Part shown: one piece after another, positions 35,055-43,887 of the stretch
How the letters are laid out: each line of letters begins with the position of its first letter
Numbering within the stretch: position 1 is the first letter of the stretch
DNA from: Flavobacteriaceae bacterium
GTDB taxonomy: Bacteria > Bacteroidota > Bacteroidia > Flavobacteriales > Flavobacteriaceae
Length of the DNA stretch: 51,429 nt
Direction: 5' to 3'
NCBI GenBank assembly: GCA_013003555.1
Contig: JABDIV010000003.1
Location: forward strand, 1 to 51,429
Notes under the pieces: generated by a model
The model's input: the letters and a program-made list of their open reading frames with translations, nothing else
Databases searched by the model: none
Told to the model about the DNA's origin: nothing
Translations under genes and position numbers: made by a program

Positions 35055-36318
35055 TCAAGATCGATTTTAAATGTTTAACCATATTATAAACATCCTGAAA
35101 ACTATTATAAAGCGGAACAGGGGCACAGCGAATAACATCCGGTTCGCGCCAGTCACAAATTACGCCAGTTCGCGTGAGTTCATCATAAATCGTTTTATCG
35201 GCTTTTCTCACCTGAATAGATAATTGGCAGCCGCGTTGTGCCGTATCTTCAGGTGTGATAATTCGGACCACGTGATCACCCAATTGGTTTATTAGAAATT
35301 CAAGGTATGCTGTTAATTTCATAGATTTTTTTAACAACGGTTCAAAACCGGCCTCGTTAAAAACTTCGAGAGAGGCTCTTATTGCCGCCATTGAAAGTAT
35401 AGGCGGGTTGCTTAGTTGCCATCCTTCTGCACCGGGGAGAACATCGAATTCATCCCGCATGTTAAAACGTGTTTTCTTATTATGGCTCCACCATCCTGTA
35501 AAACGATTTAAATCTGGTCGATTCGCCCATCGTTCATGAACAAAACATCCGCCAAGGCTGCCTGGGCCCGAATTCAGGTATTTGTAAGTACACCATACGG
35601 CAAAATCGGCACCCGATTCATGCAGGTCCAACTTGACGTTGCCCGCTCCATGAGCACAATCAAACCCCACCATGCATCCATGGGTATGACCGAGTTGTGT
35701 AATTCTTTTAAGATCAAAAAACTGTCCGGTATAGTAATTGACACCACCGATCATGATTAAAGCAATTTCATGACCATGCTCTTTCAGTAATTTCTCAAGA
35801 TCCTCATAATTCAACAGTTCCTCTCCGCGACGTGGTTTCCATGTGATAAGGCCTTCTTTATCATCGTATCCATGGTGTCGTAATTGCGATTCAACAGCAT
35901 ATTTATCGGAAGGGAAAGCGTCATGTTCGATAAGAATTTTATATCGGTCTCCTTTGGGTTGGTAAAACGATACCATCATGAAATGAAGATTTGCAGTCAG
36001 GGTATTCATGACAATGACTTCCAAGGGTTTGGCTCCGACCAAACGAGCCATGTTTTCCGTAAGAAATTCGTGATAATTCAACCAGGGATTTTTAGCCGAA
36101 ACGTGTCCTTCAACACCCAGGTTGGCCCAATCCCGCAGTTCCTGTTCAACATATGAGCCGGTGATCTTGGGTTGTAAGCCAAGGGAATTTCCACAAAAAT
36201 AGATCAGATCATGGCCATGATCGTCTTTTGGGACATGAAATCGTTCTCGGTAAGGTGCTAATTCGTCAGAATTGTCAAGGGATATGGCGTAATCGAGACC
36301 AGGTTCGAATTCAGGCAC
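35047..36318 (-). CDS. kynU: Kynureninase
   Basis: PLP-dependent cleavage of 3-hydroxykynurenine (or kynurenine) to 3-hydroxyanthranilate (or anthranilate) and alanine. It is 423 aa with the PLP lysine Lys246 in WCTYKYLNSGPG, and FDCAHGAGNVKLDLHESGADF before it. The start is GTG (36318). First gene of the operon, with a TAATTTTG box about 23 bp upstream of the start. Pairing with KMO suggests the 3-hydroxy substrate. Confidence 0.96.
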   Translation of the reverse strand: MPEFEPGLDYAISLDNSDELAPYRERFHVPKDDHGHDLIYFCGNSLGLQPKITGSYVEQELRDWANLGVEGHVSAKNPWLNYHEFLTENMARLVGAKPLEVIVMNTLTANLHFMMVSFYQPKGDRYKILIEHDAFPSDKYAVESQLRHHGYDDKEGLITWKPRRGEELLNYEDLEKLLKEHGHEIALIMIGGVNYYTGQFFDLKRITQLGHTHGCMVGFDCAHGAGNVKLDLHESGADFAVWCTYKYLNSGPGSLGGCFVHERWANRPDLNRFTGWWSHNKKTRFNMRDEFDVLPGAEGWQLSNPPILSMAAIRASLEVFNEAGFEPLLKKSMKLTAYLEFLINQLGDHVVRIITPEDTAQRGCQLSIQVRKADKTIYDELTRTGVICDWREPDVIRCAPVPLYNSFQDVYNMVKHLKSILNA

Positions 36319-36340
36319 TTTATGTTTTTTTGATTGTACT

Positions 36341-36348
36341 CAAAATTA
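36341..36348 (-). promoter_or_regulatory. Kynurenine operon -7 promoter box
   Basis: TAATTTTG on the minus strand between the upstream lipoprotein gene and kynU. No operator-like palindrome was recognised nearby and no regulator gene adjoins. Confidence 0.55.
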
Positions 36349-36387
36349 ACAAAATTTACCCGAAAAAAGAGAGCTTGGCGAAAGAAC

Positions 36388-37059
36388 TTAGTTTGTCCAA
36401 CTCACCTTAATGTTCTTAAATTTCAGGTTCCAGTCTTCATTTGGTTTTTTATGCTCGGTGGCGATCAACAACCCGCCAAAATCCTGATAAGATTCAAATG
36501 TACAAACCAAGGAAGGTTCGGGCATATTCGATTTCCTGAAAATCCATTCTTCGATCATATAATCATCATTGTAATAAATATCATAGGCGTCGCCGGGCGT
36601 ATAACCCCCATCATCTCCGTAGGTCAGGGTGATTTTATTCAATTCCTTTTGGTTAACAGGAGATGATTCACGAATGGGTTCTGAAAGACTCAGGCCATCG
36701 TCCCACATCATTTGAAAGGGAACGAACATCCAGTACTTGTCATTGATGAATCCGCGATCGGCGCTCATACTTATACTATCAAGTGATGACCGATTATAAC
36801 GAAGGGTATCGGTTTCTGACATCGCAATTATATTATCAGATTTTGGTTCCCAGACCCATGATCTTGAAAATTCAGAATCACCTCGGATGACACTAAAAGT
36901 GAATTCGATCTTTGTTACTTGATCCCATTTTGAAAAGCCATGAGCCTCTGCAATTCTCTCTGCTGGGGTTAGTTCTTTCTTGGGCTCAATCGGTTTTTGT
37001 TCATTTTTACAAGAAAAGAACGAAAGAGAAACGAATAGAAAAATTAATTTGAGTCGCAT
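36388..37059 (-). CDS. Putative lipoprotein of unknown function
   Basis: A 223-aa protein. The ATG at 37059 gives the lipoprotein signal MRLKLIFLFVSLSFFSCKNE (lipobox FFSC). The ATG at 37074 would fall inside the promoter box at 37072-37079. The mature part begins AERIAEAHGFSKWDQVTKIEFTF and is rich in Tyr, Trp and Asp, with alternating strands suggestive of a LolA-like or lipocalin-like beta structure. I know similar uncharacterised flavobacterial proteins but no function. It lies upstream of kynU on the same strand, though kynU has its own promoter box. Confidence 0.78.
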   Translation of the reverse strand: MRLKLIFLFVSLSFFSCKNEQKPIEPKKELTPAERIAEAHGFSKWDQVTKIEFTFSVIRGDSEFSRSWVWEPKSDNIIAMSETDTLRYNRSSLDSISMSADRGFINDKYWMFVPFQMMWDDGLSLSEPIRESSPVNQKELNKITLTYGDDGGYTPGDAYDIYYNDDYMIEEWIFRKSNMPEPSLVCTFESYQDFGGLLIATEHKKPNEDWNLKFKNIKVSWTN

Positions 37060-37071
37060 ATCAGTTTTTTT

Positions 37072-37079
37072 CAAAAATA
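37072..37079 (-). promoter_or_regulatory. -7 box of the lipoprotein gene
   Basis: TATTTTTG on the minus strand, leader about 12-15 nt to the chosen ATG at 37059. It argues against the in-frame ATG at 37074. Confidence 0.45.
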
Positions 37080-37135
37080 AGAAAGAACCGGCATATTTGC
37101 ATATAAGTTTTATCTTGTGTTCAACCTATCAGATT

Positions 37136-37936
37136 ATGACAGATTTTAAGCGGCAGTTTCAAACGAATAAAGAAACCTGGAATAAAAAGGTGGCGATTCA
37201 TGCTAAAAGCGACATGTATGACCTCGAATCCTTTAAAAAAGGAAAGTCTTCGTTGAACCGATATGAGCTAGATGATTTGGGTGAAGTTGACGGAAAATCG
37301 ATCTTGCATCTTCAATGTCATTTTGGTCAGGACACCCTAAGTTTAAGTCGCATGGGGGCACAATGCACCGGAATTGATTTTAGTGAAGAAGCTGTCCGGC
37401 TGGCAAAGAAATTAAACCAGGAACTGAATTTAACAGCAAAATTTATCAGTTGCAACGTGTTAGATACCTCTGAGTTTGTTCATGAAACCTTTGATGTTGT
37501 CTTTACGAGTTACGGGGTTATCGGCTGGCTTCCTAACCTGGAGCCATGGGCTAAGATGATTGCAGAACGCTTAAAGCCGGGAGGATTTTTCTATATGATC
37601 GAGTTTCATCCCATTGTCTGGATGTTTGATTATCTATCTGAACCGCCACAAATAAAATACGGTTACAATCAGAAGGAAGCGATTTACGAAGAATATAAAG
37701 GCACCTATGCCGATATGAAATCTTCTATTGTGAGCAAGGAATACGGCTGGAATCACGGCCTATCCGAAGTTGTTAATTCACTGACCGAAAATGGATTGCA
37801 TATCGATTTCCTTAAGGAATATGACGAGAGTCCGTATAATGTCCTTCCCGGATTAGAACTTTCTCCTTCAGGTCAATACCGTATGAAAGAACCATTGTTC
37901 CCCTTATTGTTTGCCATTAAGGCAACCAAGCACTAA
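37136..37936 (+). CDS. Class I SAM-dependent methyltransferase
   Basis: A 266-aa cytosolic methyltransferase. Motif I is ILHLQCHFGQDTLSLSRMGA, followed by CTGIDFSEEAV, FDVVFTSYGVIGWLPN and LKPGGFFYMIEFHP. The frame is open back to 36980, but that part overlaps the divergent lipoprotein gene and does not look like protein; MTDFKRQFQTNKETWNKKVA is the normal family start. The substrate is unknown. Its end overlaps the convergent msrA gene by 4 bp. Confidence 0.86.
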   Translation: MTDFKRQFQTNKETWNKKVAIHAKSDMYDLESFKKGKSSLNRYELDDLGEVDGKSILHLQCHFGQDTLSLSRMGAQCTGIDFSEEAVRLAKKLNQELNLTAKFISCNVLDTSEFVHETFDVVFTSYGVIGWLPNLEPWAKMIAERLKPGGFFYMIEFHPIVWMFDYLSEPPQIKYGYNQKEAIYEEYKGTYADMKSSIVSKEYGWNHGLSEVVNSLTENGLHIDFLKEYDESPYNVLPGLELSPSGQYRMKEPLFPLLFAIKATKH

Positions 37937-38589
37937 TGATCGGACTTCAATAATTCCGGAAATTTACGTTTGAACCGATTTAGTCTCGGAATGGAAACGT
38001 TTCTGATGTACCCATTGTTTGGATGCAAACGTTCATAATCCTGGTGGTAATCTTCGCCCATCCAAAATTTTTGAAATGGGTAGACCTCGGCTGCTACTTC
38101 TTCACCAAGTTGCTTTTCAAGTGCGGATTTTTTTTCTTCAATGATTTGTTTTTGTTCATCGTTTTGATAAAAAATGATGGAACGGTATTGTGATCCGCGA
38201 TCCGGTCCCTGACCATTAAATTGCGTTGGATTTTGAGAGCCAAAGTAAACATCTACCAACGTTTCGAAATTCACCGTTTTCGGGTCATAAATAACTTCTA
38301 CAGCTTCAGCATGCCCGGTACGTCCGGTATTGCTTAGTTCATATGTAGGGTTCTTTGTAAAACCACCTGAATAGCCGTTATAAACTTCACTAACGCCTTT
38401 AACACTTTCATAAACAGCTTCCACACACCAAAAGCAGCCACTTGCGAAATAGGCTTTTGCCTGTCCGTTTTTAAGTGGAACAACAACAGGTTCGGCATCG
38501 ATAACAGCCTGCTGACTGGGATTAACCTGGGCTATGTTCTCACAACTGAACATCAGCATTGTAATTAAAGTAAATACTAAGTTTTTCAT
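37933..38589 (-). CDS. msrA: Peptide-methionine (S)-S-oxide reductase, lipoprotein form
   Basis: Repairs methionine-S-sulfoxide in proteins. The catalytic Cys is in FASGCFWCVEAVYE; GGFTKNPTYELSNTGRTGHAEAV and EDYHQDYERLHPNNGYI are family motifs. The ATG at 38589 gives MKNLVFTLITMLMFSCEN with lipobox MFSC, so it should be lipid-anchored in the envelope. The alternative ATG at 38613 lies within the promoter box. No msrB is fused. Confidence 0.94.
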   Translation of the reverse strand: MKNLVFTLITMLMFSCENIAQVNPSQQAVIDAEPVVVPLKNGQAKAYFASGCFWCVEAVYESVKGVSEVYNGYSGGFTKNPTYELSNTGRTGHAEAVEVIYDPKTVNFETLVDVYFGSQNPTQFNGQGPDRGSQYRSIIFYQNDEQKQIIEEKKSALEKQLGEEVAAEVYPFQKFWMGEDYHQDYERLHPNNGYIRNVSIPRLNRFKRKFPELLKSDH

Positions 38590-38610
38590 ATTTTTCTTTT
38601 TATAGACGCT

Positions 38611-38618
38611 CAAAATTA
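38611..38618 (-). promoter_or_regulatory. msrA -7 promoter box
   Basis: TAATTTTG on the minus strand, about 22 bp upstream of the ATG at 38589. It overlaps the rejected start at 38613. Confidence 0.55.
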
Positions 38619-38657
38619 GTGAACCTTAATTCATATTTCTTTAAAATTTTATTAAAT

Positions 38658-38687
38658 AAAAAAAGCCTTCAATATCTGAAGGCCTTT
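38658..38687 (-). terminator. Terminator of the coiled-coil/zinc-ribbon-like gene
   Basis: Arms GCCTTCA (38665-38671) and TGAAGGC (38677-38683) with a 5-nt loop; on the minus strand seven T follow. It lies 26 bp past the stop at 38713. Confidence 0.82.
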
Positions 38688-38712
38688 ATTTCTATTTAAG
38701 TTGATTTTGGTC

Positions 38713-39492
38713 TTATAATTTCGCGAACATCTTTTCCATTTTCTTACGTTGTTCTTCCGCAAGTTGGGCATCAACCAGGATTCGACCACTGTGCTCATCG
38801 GTGATGATCTTTTTTCGAGCAGCTATTTCCATTTGAACCTGCGGTGGAATCGTAAAGAACGATCCTCCGGATGCACCGCGCTCAATCGGTACAACAGCAA
38901 GTCCGTTTTTTACATTATTTCGAATTCGTGTGTAAGCTGTTACCAAGCGCTCTTCAATCTGTACTTTGTAGTCTTCAGATTTTTTAATCAAGGCTTTTTC
39001 CTCTTTTTCGGTTTCCGCCAGGATAGCATCAAGCTCATTCTTTTTATGTTTCAAATGATCATCACGCTCCTTTAATCGCGCTTTAGTCTCATCGATAACT
39101 TCGTTTTTTTGTTCGATTTGAGTCTTATATTCCTTGATATGTTTTTCCGACAGTTGAATCTCAAGCTCTTGAAATTCAACTTCTTTTGTCAAGGAATTAA
39201 ATTCACGGTTGTTACGGACATTCTTCTGTTGTTCAGAATATTTTTTTATTAGCGCTTTCGACTCTTCGATCAAGTTCTTTTTTGTTTTGATCTGCTCATC
39301 GAGATCAGAAATACTTTCATTGAGTTTCTGAAGTCTAGTATTCAAACCCTCTACTTCATCTTCCAGGTCACGCACTTCGAGGGGTAACTCACCCCTAACA
39401 TTCCTTATCTCATCCACTCTCGAATCGATCAATTGAAGATCATAAAGTGCTCTTAATCGTTCTTCAACTGTAACTTCTTTCTTTTTGGCCAT
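38713..39492 (-). CDS. Coiled-coil protein with cysteine-less C4 zinc-ribbon-type C-terminus
   Basis: A 259-aa cytosolic protein of the DUF164/CT398 family: a long coiled coil (~10-185) ending in a short C-terminal ribbon. Family members use two CxxC pairs to bind Zn. Here the ribbon is clear (RGASGGSFFTIPPQVQ, ITDEHSGRILV), yet the ligand positions are Ser208, Ser211, Asp232 and Ser235, and the whole protein contains no cysteine. The fold may be kept without metal. CT398 relatives have been tied to sigma-54 and secretion contacts in Chlamydia; the role here is unknown. It lies 3 bp after the Nif3 gene, so co-transcribed. Confidence 0.88.
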   Translation of the reverse strand: MAKKKEVTVEERLRALYDLQLIDSRVDEIRNVRGELPLEVRDLEDEVEGLNTRLQKLNESISDLDEQIKTKKNLIEESKALIKKYSEQQKNVRNNREFNSLTKEVEFQELEIQLSEKHIKEYKTQIEQKNEVIDETKARLKERDDHLKHKKNELDAILAETEKEEKALIKKSEDYKVQIEERLVTAYTRIRNNVKNGLAVVPIERGASGGSFFTIPPQVQMEIAARKKIITDEHSGRILVDAQLAEEQRKKMEKMFAKL

Positions 39493-39495
39493 GCG

Positions 39496-40590
39496 TTAAA
39501 AATACTTTACCGGATTTGTAATCGTCTTTGATAAAATGATTGCAAAATTAGGAATTTTTTTTGTAAGATTCTCTACTAGTAATGATTTTGTGAATTGTTC
39601 ACTTTCATAGTGACCGATATCCATGAGTACGATTTCATTTTCTGCCTGGAAAAAGTCATGATATTTAAGATCTGCTGTAATCAAAACATCGGCTTTATTT
39701 TTCCTGGCGGCTGAGATTGCAAAACTTCCCGAGCCACCCAGCACAGCTACGCGTTCAATAGGCTTAGCCAGCAGGGTTGAATGGCGAATTATCGAGGTTT
39801 TCATGCGATCCTTTACATATTGAAGGAATTCCTGTTCTGGCATCGGCTTTTCCATTTGACCGATCATACCCATTCCAATGGTTTGATTACTGTTATCTAA
39901 AGTGATGATCTCATATGCGACCTCTTCGTATGAATGGGCTTCAAACAAGGCTTTAATAACAGCTGATTCAAGATGTTTGGCAAAAGTCATGCTTAGTTTA
40001 ACCTCCTTTTCCGTCTGAAACTGACCGGCCTTACCAAGTGTTGGATTTGATTTCTCATTTCCTTTAAATGTACCTTTTCCATCGATATTAAAGCTACAAT
40101 TGGAATAATTTCCGATTTCACCTGCACCTGCTTTGAACAAGGATTTTCGAACGTGTTCCAACTCATTGGGAGGAACATAGGTCGTAAGTTTTTTAATTGT
40201 TCCGCGTTGTGGGATCAAAATTCGTCTATCGATTAAATTCAAGCGATCGCAAATCGCATCATTTACGCCAGATAATGCATTATCTAAGGCCGTATGGATA
40301 GCGATTATGGCAATATCATTGCGAATGGCTTGCATCACGCAGCGTTCAACATAATTCGACCCGGTTAAAGACTTCAGGCCCTTAAAAAGAATGGGGTGGA
40401 AGCTTACAATGCAATTACAATCTTCTTTTATAGCCTCTTCAACAACTTCTTCAAGTGTATCTAGGGTTACTAATATTCCGGAGATATCCTGGTCATGACG
40501 ACCAACTAGCAGTCCCACATTGTCAAAATCCTCTGCATAAGACAGGGGTGCTATTGATTCTAAATGATTTATAACATCCCTTACAGTCAT
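39496..40590 (-). CDS. Nif3-like dinuclear metal centre protein (YbgI/YqfO family)
   Basis: A 364-aa protein of the NIF3/DUF34 family, longer than the ~250-aa short form because of an inserted CutA/PII-like domain (~125-235, beginning IKKLTTYVPPNELEHVRKSLFKAGAGEIGNYSNC). Metal-site segments: IVSFHPILFKGLKS, IAIHTALDN, and C-terminal MDIGHYESEQF. Proposed functions include GTP cyclohydrolase-like or metabolite repair activity; unsettled. It is divergent from lpxK (48 bp) and co-transcribed with the coiled-coil gene downstream. Confidence 0.92.
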   Translation of the reverse strand: MTVRDVINHLESIAPLSYAEDFDNVGLLVGRHDQDISGILVTLDTLEEVVEEAIKEDCNCIVSFHPILFKGLKSLTGSNYVERCVMQAIRNDIAIIAIHTALDNALSGVNDAICDRLNLIDRRILIPQRGTIKKLTTYVPPNELEHVRKSLFKAGAGEIGNYSNCSFNIDGKGTFKGNEKSNPTLGKAGQFQTEKEVKLSMTFAKHLESAVIKALFEAHSYEEVAYEIITLDNSNQTIGMGMIGQMEKPMPEQEFLQYVKDRMKTSIIRHSTLLAKPIERVAVLGGSGSFAISAARKNKADVLITADLKYHDFFQAENEIVLMDIGHYESEQFTKSLLVENLTKKIPNFAIILSKTITNPVKYF

Positions 40591-40610
40591 AATTTTGTGT
40601 TATTTTGAAA

Positions 40611-40618
40611 CAAATATA
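40611..40618 (-). promoter_or_regulatory. nif3-like gene -7 promoter box
   Basis: TATATTTG on the minus strand, leader of about 18 nt. It lies within the spacer of the oppositely directed lpxK promoter, so both polymerases would compete for the same 48 bp. Confidence 0.5.
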
Positions 40619-40625
40619 AAATATT

Positions 40626-40633
40626 TACTTTCG
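40626..40633 (+). promoter_or_regulatory. lpxK -7 promoter box, very near the start codon
   Basis: TACTTTCG (one mismatch to TAnnTTTG) with TTTTG at 40603-40607, spacing 18 bp. Only five bases lie between the box and the GTG start at 40639. Confidence 0.45.
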
Positions 40634-40638
40634 CTGAA

Positions 40639-41643
40639 GTGAAATTCCTTAGAAACATATTCATTGTATTTGTACCGTTTTATTTTGTTGGCACATGGTT
40701 AAGGAATCGATTATATGACTGGGGTTTATTTTCTTCAAAATCCTTTTCTGTACCTCTTATCTGTGTTGGAAACCTAAATGTTGGGGGGACCGGTAAAAGC
40801 CCTATGATCGAATTTCTCATCCGACTGCTAAAGGATGATTGGAGATTGGCAACTTTAAGTCGTGGGTACAAACGGACTTCACGTGGATTTGTGCTTGCCG
40901 ACGAGAATGCGAACCACCAATCTATAGGTGATGAGCCCTATCAGTTTTTCACTAAGTTCGATTCGATCGATGTGGCTGTCGATTCCAATCGCATTCGAGG
41001 GATTGAATGCCTGCTATCAAAACCGCACCCACCGGAAGTGGTACTACTTGATGATGCTTTTCAACATCGAAAAGTGAAGGCCGGATTAAATATTCTTTTA
41101 ACAGCTTACGACGATTTGTATATCGATGATATGCTCTTACCAACTGGGAATTTGAGAGAACCCAAATCAGGAGCAGCCCGGGCTGATATAATCCTGGTTA
41201 CAAAGTGTCCGCCAGATATGACTCAAGATGAAAAGGGTGTTATTGAGTCCCGGTTAAGCATCAATTCATATCAAGATATTTTTTTCAGCACGATTTCATA
41301 TTCCGATATGATTTATCAACAGGGCGCTTCGCAGCCAGTTGAAGCCTTGAGAAATGGATCATTTACACTGGTGACCGGGATAGCCAGCGCAAAACCATTG
41401 GTCATATATTTAAAAGGACTAGGACTTGATTTCAATCATCTGGAATACCCTGATCATTATAACTTTTCGGAAAAGGAGATCCATCATTTTGATTCAATGG
41501 ATATGGTGCTTACGACCGAAAAGGACTATGTGCGGATGAAAAATTACCTGAAAACTGATTGCGTTTGGTATTTGCCCATTGAAATGGAAATCGATAAAAC
41601 TTCTGATTTTCGTAAGGCGATTGAAGCCTTTATCACATCTTAA
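40639..41643 (+). CDS. lpxK: Tetraacyldisaccharide 4'-kinase
   Basis: Phosphorylates the lipid A disaccharide at the 4' position at the inner membrane. It is 334 aa with an N-terminal hydrophobic helix (~5-20) and a Walker A GNLNVGGTGKSP (45-55). LDDAFQHRKV and DPDHYNFS-like (YPDHYNFSEKEI) motifs are typical. The start is GTG at 40639. Its end overlaps the convergent kinase gene by 4 bp. Confidence 0.95.
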   Translation: MKFLRNIFIVFVPFYFVGTWLRNRLYDWGLFSSKSFSVPLICVGNLNVGGTGKSPMIEFLIRLLKDDWRLATLSRGYKRTSRGFVLADENANHQSIGDEPYQFFTKFDSIDVAVDSNRIRGIECLLSKPHPPEVVLLDDAFQHRKVKAGLNILLTAYDDLYIDDMLLPTGNLREPKSGAARADIILVTKCPPDMTQDEKGVIESRLSINSYQDIFFSTISYSDMIYQQGASQPVEALRNGSFTLVTGIASAKPLVIYLKGLGLDFNHLEYPDHYNFSEKEIHHFDSMDMVLTTEKDYVRMKNYLKTDCVWYLPIEMEIDKTSDFRKAIEAFITS

Positions 41644-43868
41644 ACCTGTGCTGAACTTTTTGAGTTGGATAAGGCGGTGAACAATTTCTTCTCGAAATCT
41701 TCCTGTTTGAAGGGTTTTGAAATAATATCATCAAATCCTGCTTCCTCAAATTCCTGCATTTTATCTTCCAGGGTAACCGCTGTTAAAGCGAAGATCGTTT
41801 GGCTCTTGTCGAAACTCCTGATGCGCTTGGTGGCTTCAAGTCCGCTAATTCCCGGCATATGAATATCCATTAAAACAACGTCATAATTATTATCCCGAAC
41901 CATTTCTACGGCATCCTCACCATTATCGATAATTTCGCATTTCAAGTTCATTTTGTTGAGGATTTTTTTCGTGATCATCTGGTTGATCTTGTTATCCTCA
42001 ACCACCAAAATAGTGACATTATTCAGATCCAGCTGATTCAATTTTTTGCTGATCTCTGTCTTCTCAGATCGAACGGCTTTTTTGGTTTCTTCTAACGGAA
42101 TTTCTACGGTGAATGTTGTGCCTTCGCCAAGTGAACTCTTCATAAAGATTTTCCCGTGCAGGATTTCAATAAGGCCTTTAACAATTGATAAGCCAAGTCC
42201 GGTCCCGCCATATTTCCTGTTTATCTGAACAGATCCCTGGGAGAAACTGTCAAACATATGTTGTTGTTTCTCATCACTTATACCGATACCATTGTCTTGT
42301 ACTTCAAGGACGACGTTATATATTTTTCTATTTTTAGAGTTGTTTTTAATCCTTACCCAGATGTCACCATCTTTTGTGAATTTGATTGAATTACCGATCA
42401 GATTAATTAAGATCTGGGATATTTTAAGTTGATCACCGATAAATACTTCAGGTAGATTTTTTTCATACTCAAAGTGAATGGCTATACCATTATCGATTGC
42501 CTGGTTACTCAGGGCAGCGATTACGTTTTCAACCTTATTTTTCAGATTAAATACTTCGGGATCTAATTCAACCTTGTTAGCCTCAATTTTATTGATCTGT
42601 AAAATGTCATTGATGAATGTAAGCAAATAATCTCCCGAGAACTTAAGCGATTTTAAATGCTGCATTTGATCCGGTTTAGGATTCTCTTCAAGCAACATAT
42701 TTGTGAGTCCAGTTACGGCATAAAGCGGGGTTCGAAGCTCATGTGTTACTGTAGACAGAAAATTTGCTTTGGTCTTAGCAGCGATCTCAGCACGTTCTTT
42801 TTCAGTTAAAAGCTCCTCATTTTTCTTATACAACATATTGTTGGTTTTTAACCTGATATTGTTGTTTTTGTACAACGATAAGGTCAATAACGATAAGATC
42901 GTAATAAGGGCTACACTCAAGATTGTAGTCAATTTATTAAGACTGGTGGCTTCGTTTTGTTGTTGAATTTCCTCGGCCTGTTTTTGGATGTAGGCATCAC
43001 GGTCGCTGATCTGGAGCTGAAATTTTTTATCGGGCGATAAATTTTCCCGTCTTTCGGCAAGAATTTCATCATTAAGAGCAATGTAAGCTCTTAGACTTTC
43101 AGCAGCTTTTTCATGTTCTCCGTTGGCCGTATAAATTTTACTGAGCACTTCATAGCTTTTGTTAAGAAGTTCTTTTGAACCATGGTTAGTTGCAAGAGCA
43201 GACCCCTTCATGGTTTGAGCAAGTGCTCGTTCATATTTTTGCTGTAATAATGCAACATGACCACTGGTTATAAGGGCCGAACTTTCTATTAGTGGAAGAT
43301 CATTTTTTGTCGCTAACAATACAGTATTATCGAGTAAATTATTCGCCTCGTTAAGTGAACCCAATTCAATATGTGCTTTGGCTTCATTAAGGGTAACCTT
43401 AGTTATCAGCTCATTCATATCCTCTTCTTCGAATATGGTTTTCGCCGATTTGAAATAATCAAGAGCTTCCCTGATTTGATTGTCTTTTAAATAAATCAAC
43501 CCATATACATATCTTGATATGGCCTGATTTAACTTATCATCAATCTGGTATTGAGCATCAATAGCACGTATAATATTCTCTTCGGCTGAATTAAGATCGT
43601 CGACATTATATTGGAGCTTCGCGATTTTAGAATAAATAATCCCTTCATTCTTCTTATCTTGAATTGCTTTGGAGGTATTTAAGGCCTTTTCGAGAATATT
43701 AATAGCCTCGTAGTAATTACCGCGTTCTTCCTCTTTATTGGCATTATGAATTGCAATTTCAATCTCATTGGCCTTGTAGAGGCTATCACTCTCAAAATTA
43801 TTTTGAGAATGACCCAGCACGAAGTAAACAACAAAAATTACAGTTATGTAAGATTTGATTCGGGACAT
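41640..43868 (-). CDS. TPR hybrid sensor histidine kinase/response regulator (paralogue 2)
   Basis: A 742-aa phosphorelay protein with the same order as the kinase at 26262: signal peptide, TPR-like helices (~30-290), membrane segment (~307-330), HisKA with His376 (STVTHELRTPLYAVTGL), HATPase (GNSIKFTKDG, DNGIGISDEK, GTGLGLSIVKGL) and receiver with Asp668 (VLMDIHMPG). No output domain. Shared phrases such as LKFSGDYLLxxINDILQ show they are paralogues, but TPR regions differ, so they may sense different inputs. Confidence 0.92.
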   Translation of the reverse strand: MSRIKSYITVIFVVYFVLGHSQNNFESDSLYKANEIEIAIHNANKEEERGNYYEAINILEKALNTSKAIQDKKNEGIIYSKIAKLQYNVDDLNSAEENIIRAIDAQYQIDDKLNQAISRYVYGLIYLKDNQIREALDYFKSAKTIFEEEDMNELITKVTLNEAKAHIELGSLNEANNLLDNTVLLATKNDLPLIESSALITSGHVALLQQKYERALAQTMKGSALATNHGSKELLNKSYEVLSKIYTANGEHEKAAESLRAYIALNDEILAERRENLSPDKKFQLQISDRDAYIQKQAEEIQQQNEATSLNKLTTILSVALITILSLLTLSLYKNNNIRLKTNNMLYKKNEELLTEKERAEIAAKTKANFLSTVTHELRTPLYAVTGLTNMLLEENPKPDQMQHLKSLKFSGDYLLTFINDILQINKIEANKVELDPEVFNLKNKVENVIAALSNQAIDNGIAIHFEYEKNLPEVFIGDQLKISQILINLIGNSIKFTKDGDIWVRIKNNSKNRKIYNVVLEVQDNGIGISDEKQQHMFDSFSQGSVQINRKYGGTGLGLSIVKGLIEILHGKIFMKSSLGEGTTFTVEIPLEETKKAVRSEKTEISKKLNQLDLNNVTILVVEDNKINQMITKKILNKMNLKCEIIDNGEDAVEMVRDNNYDVVLMDIHMPGISGLEATKRIRSFDKSQTIFALTAVTLEDKMQEFEEAGFDDIISKPFKQEDFEKKLFTALSNSKSSAQV

Positions 43869-43887
43869 TTTTCGTCAAGTTTATCGA

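Noticed and set aside
36980..37135. N-terminal extension of the methyltransferase at 37136
   Set aside because: It overlaps the divergent lipoprotein gene and promoter region and its translation is not protein-like; the family start is at 37136.
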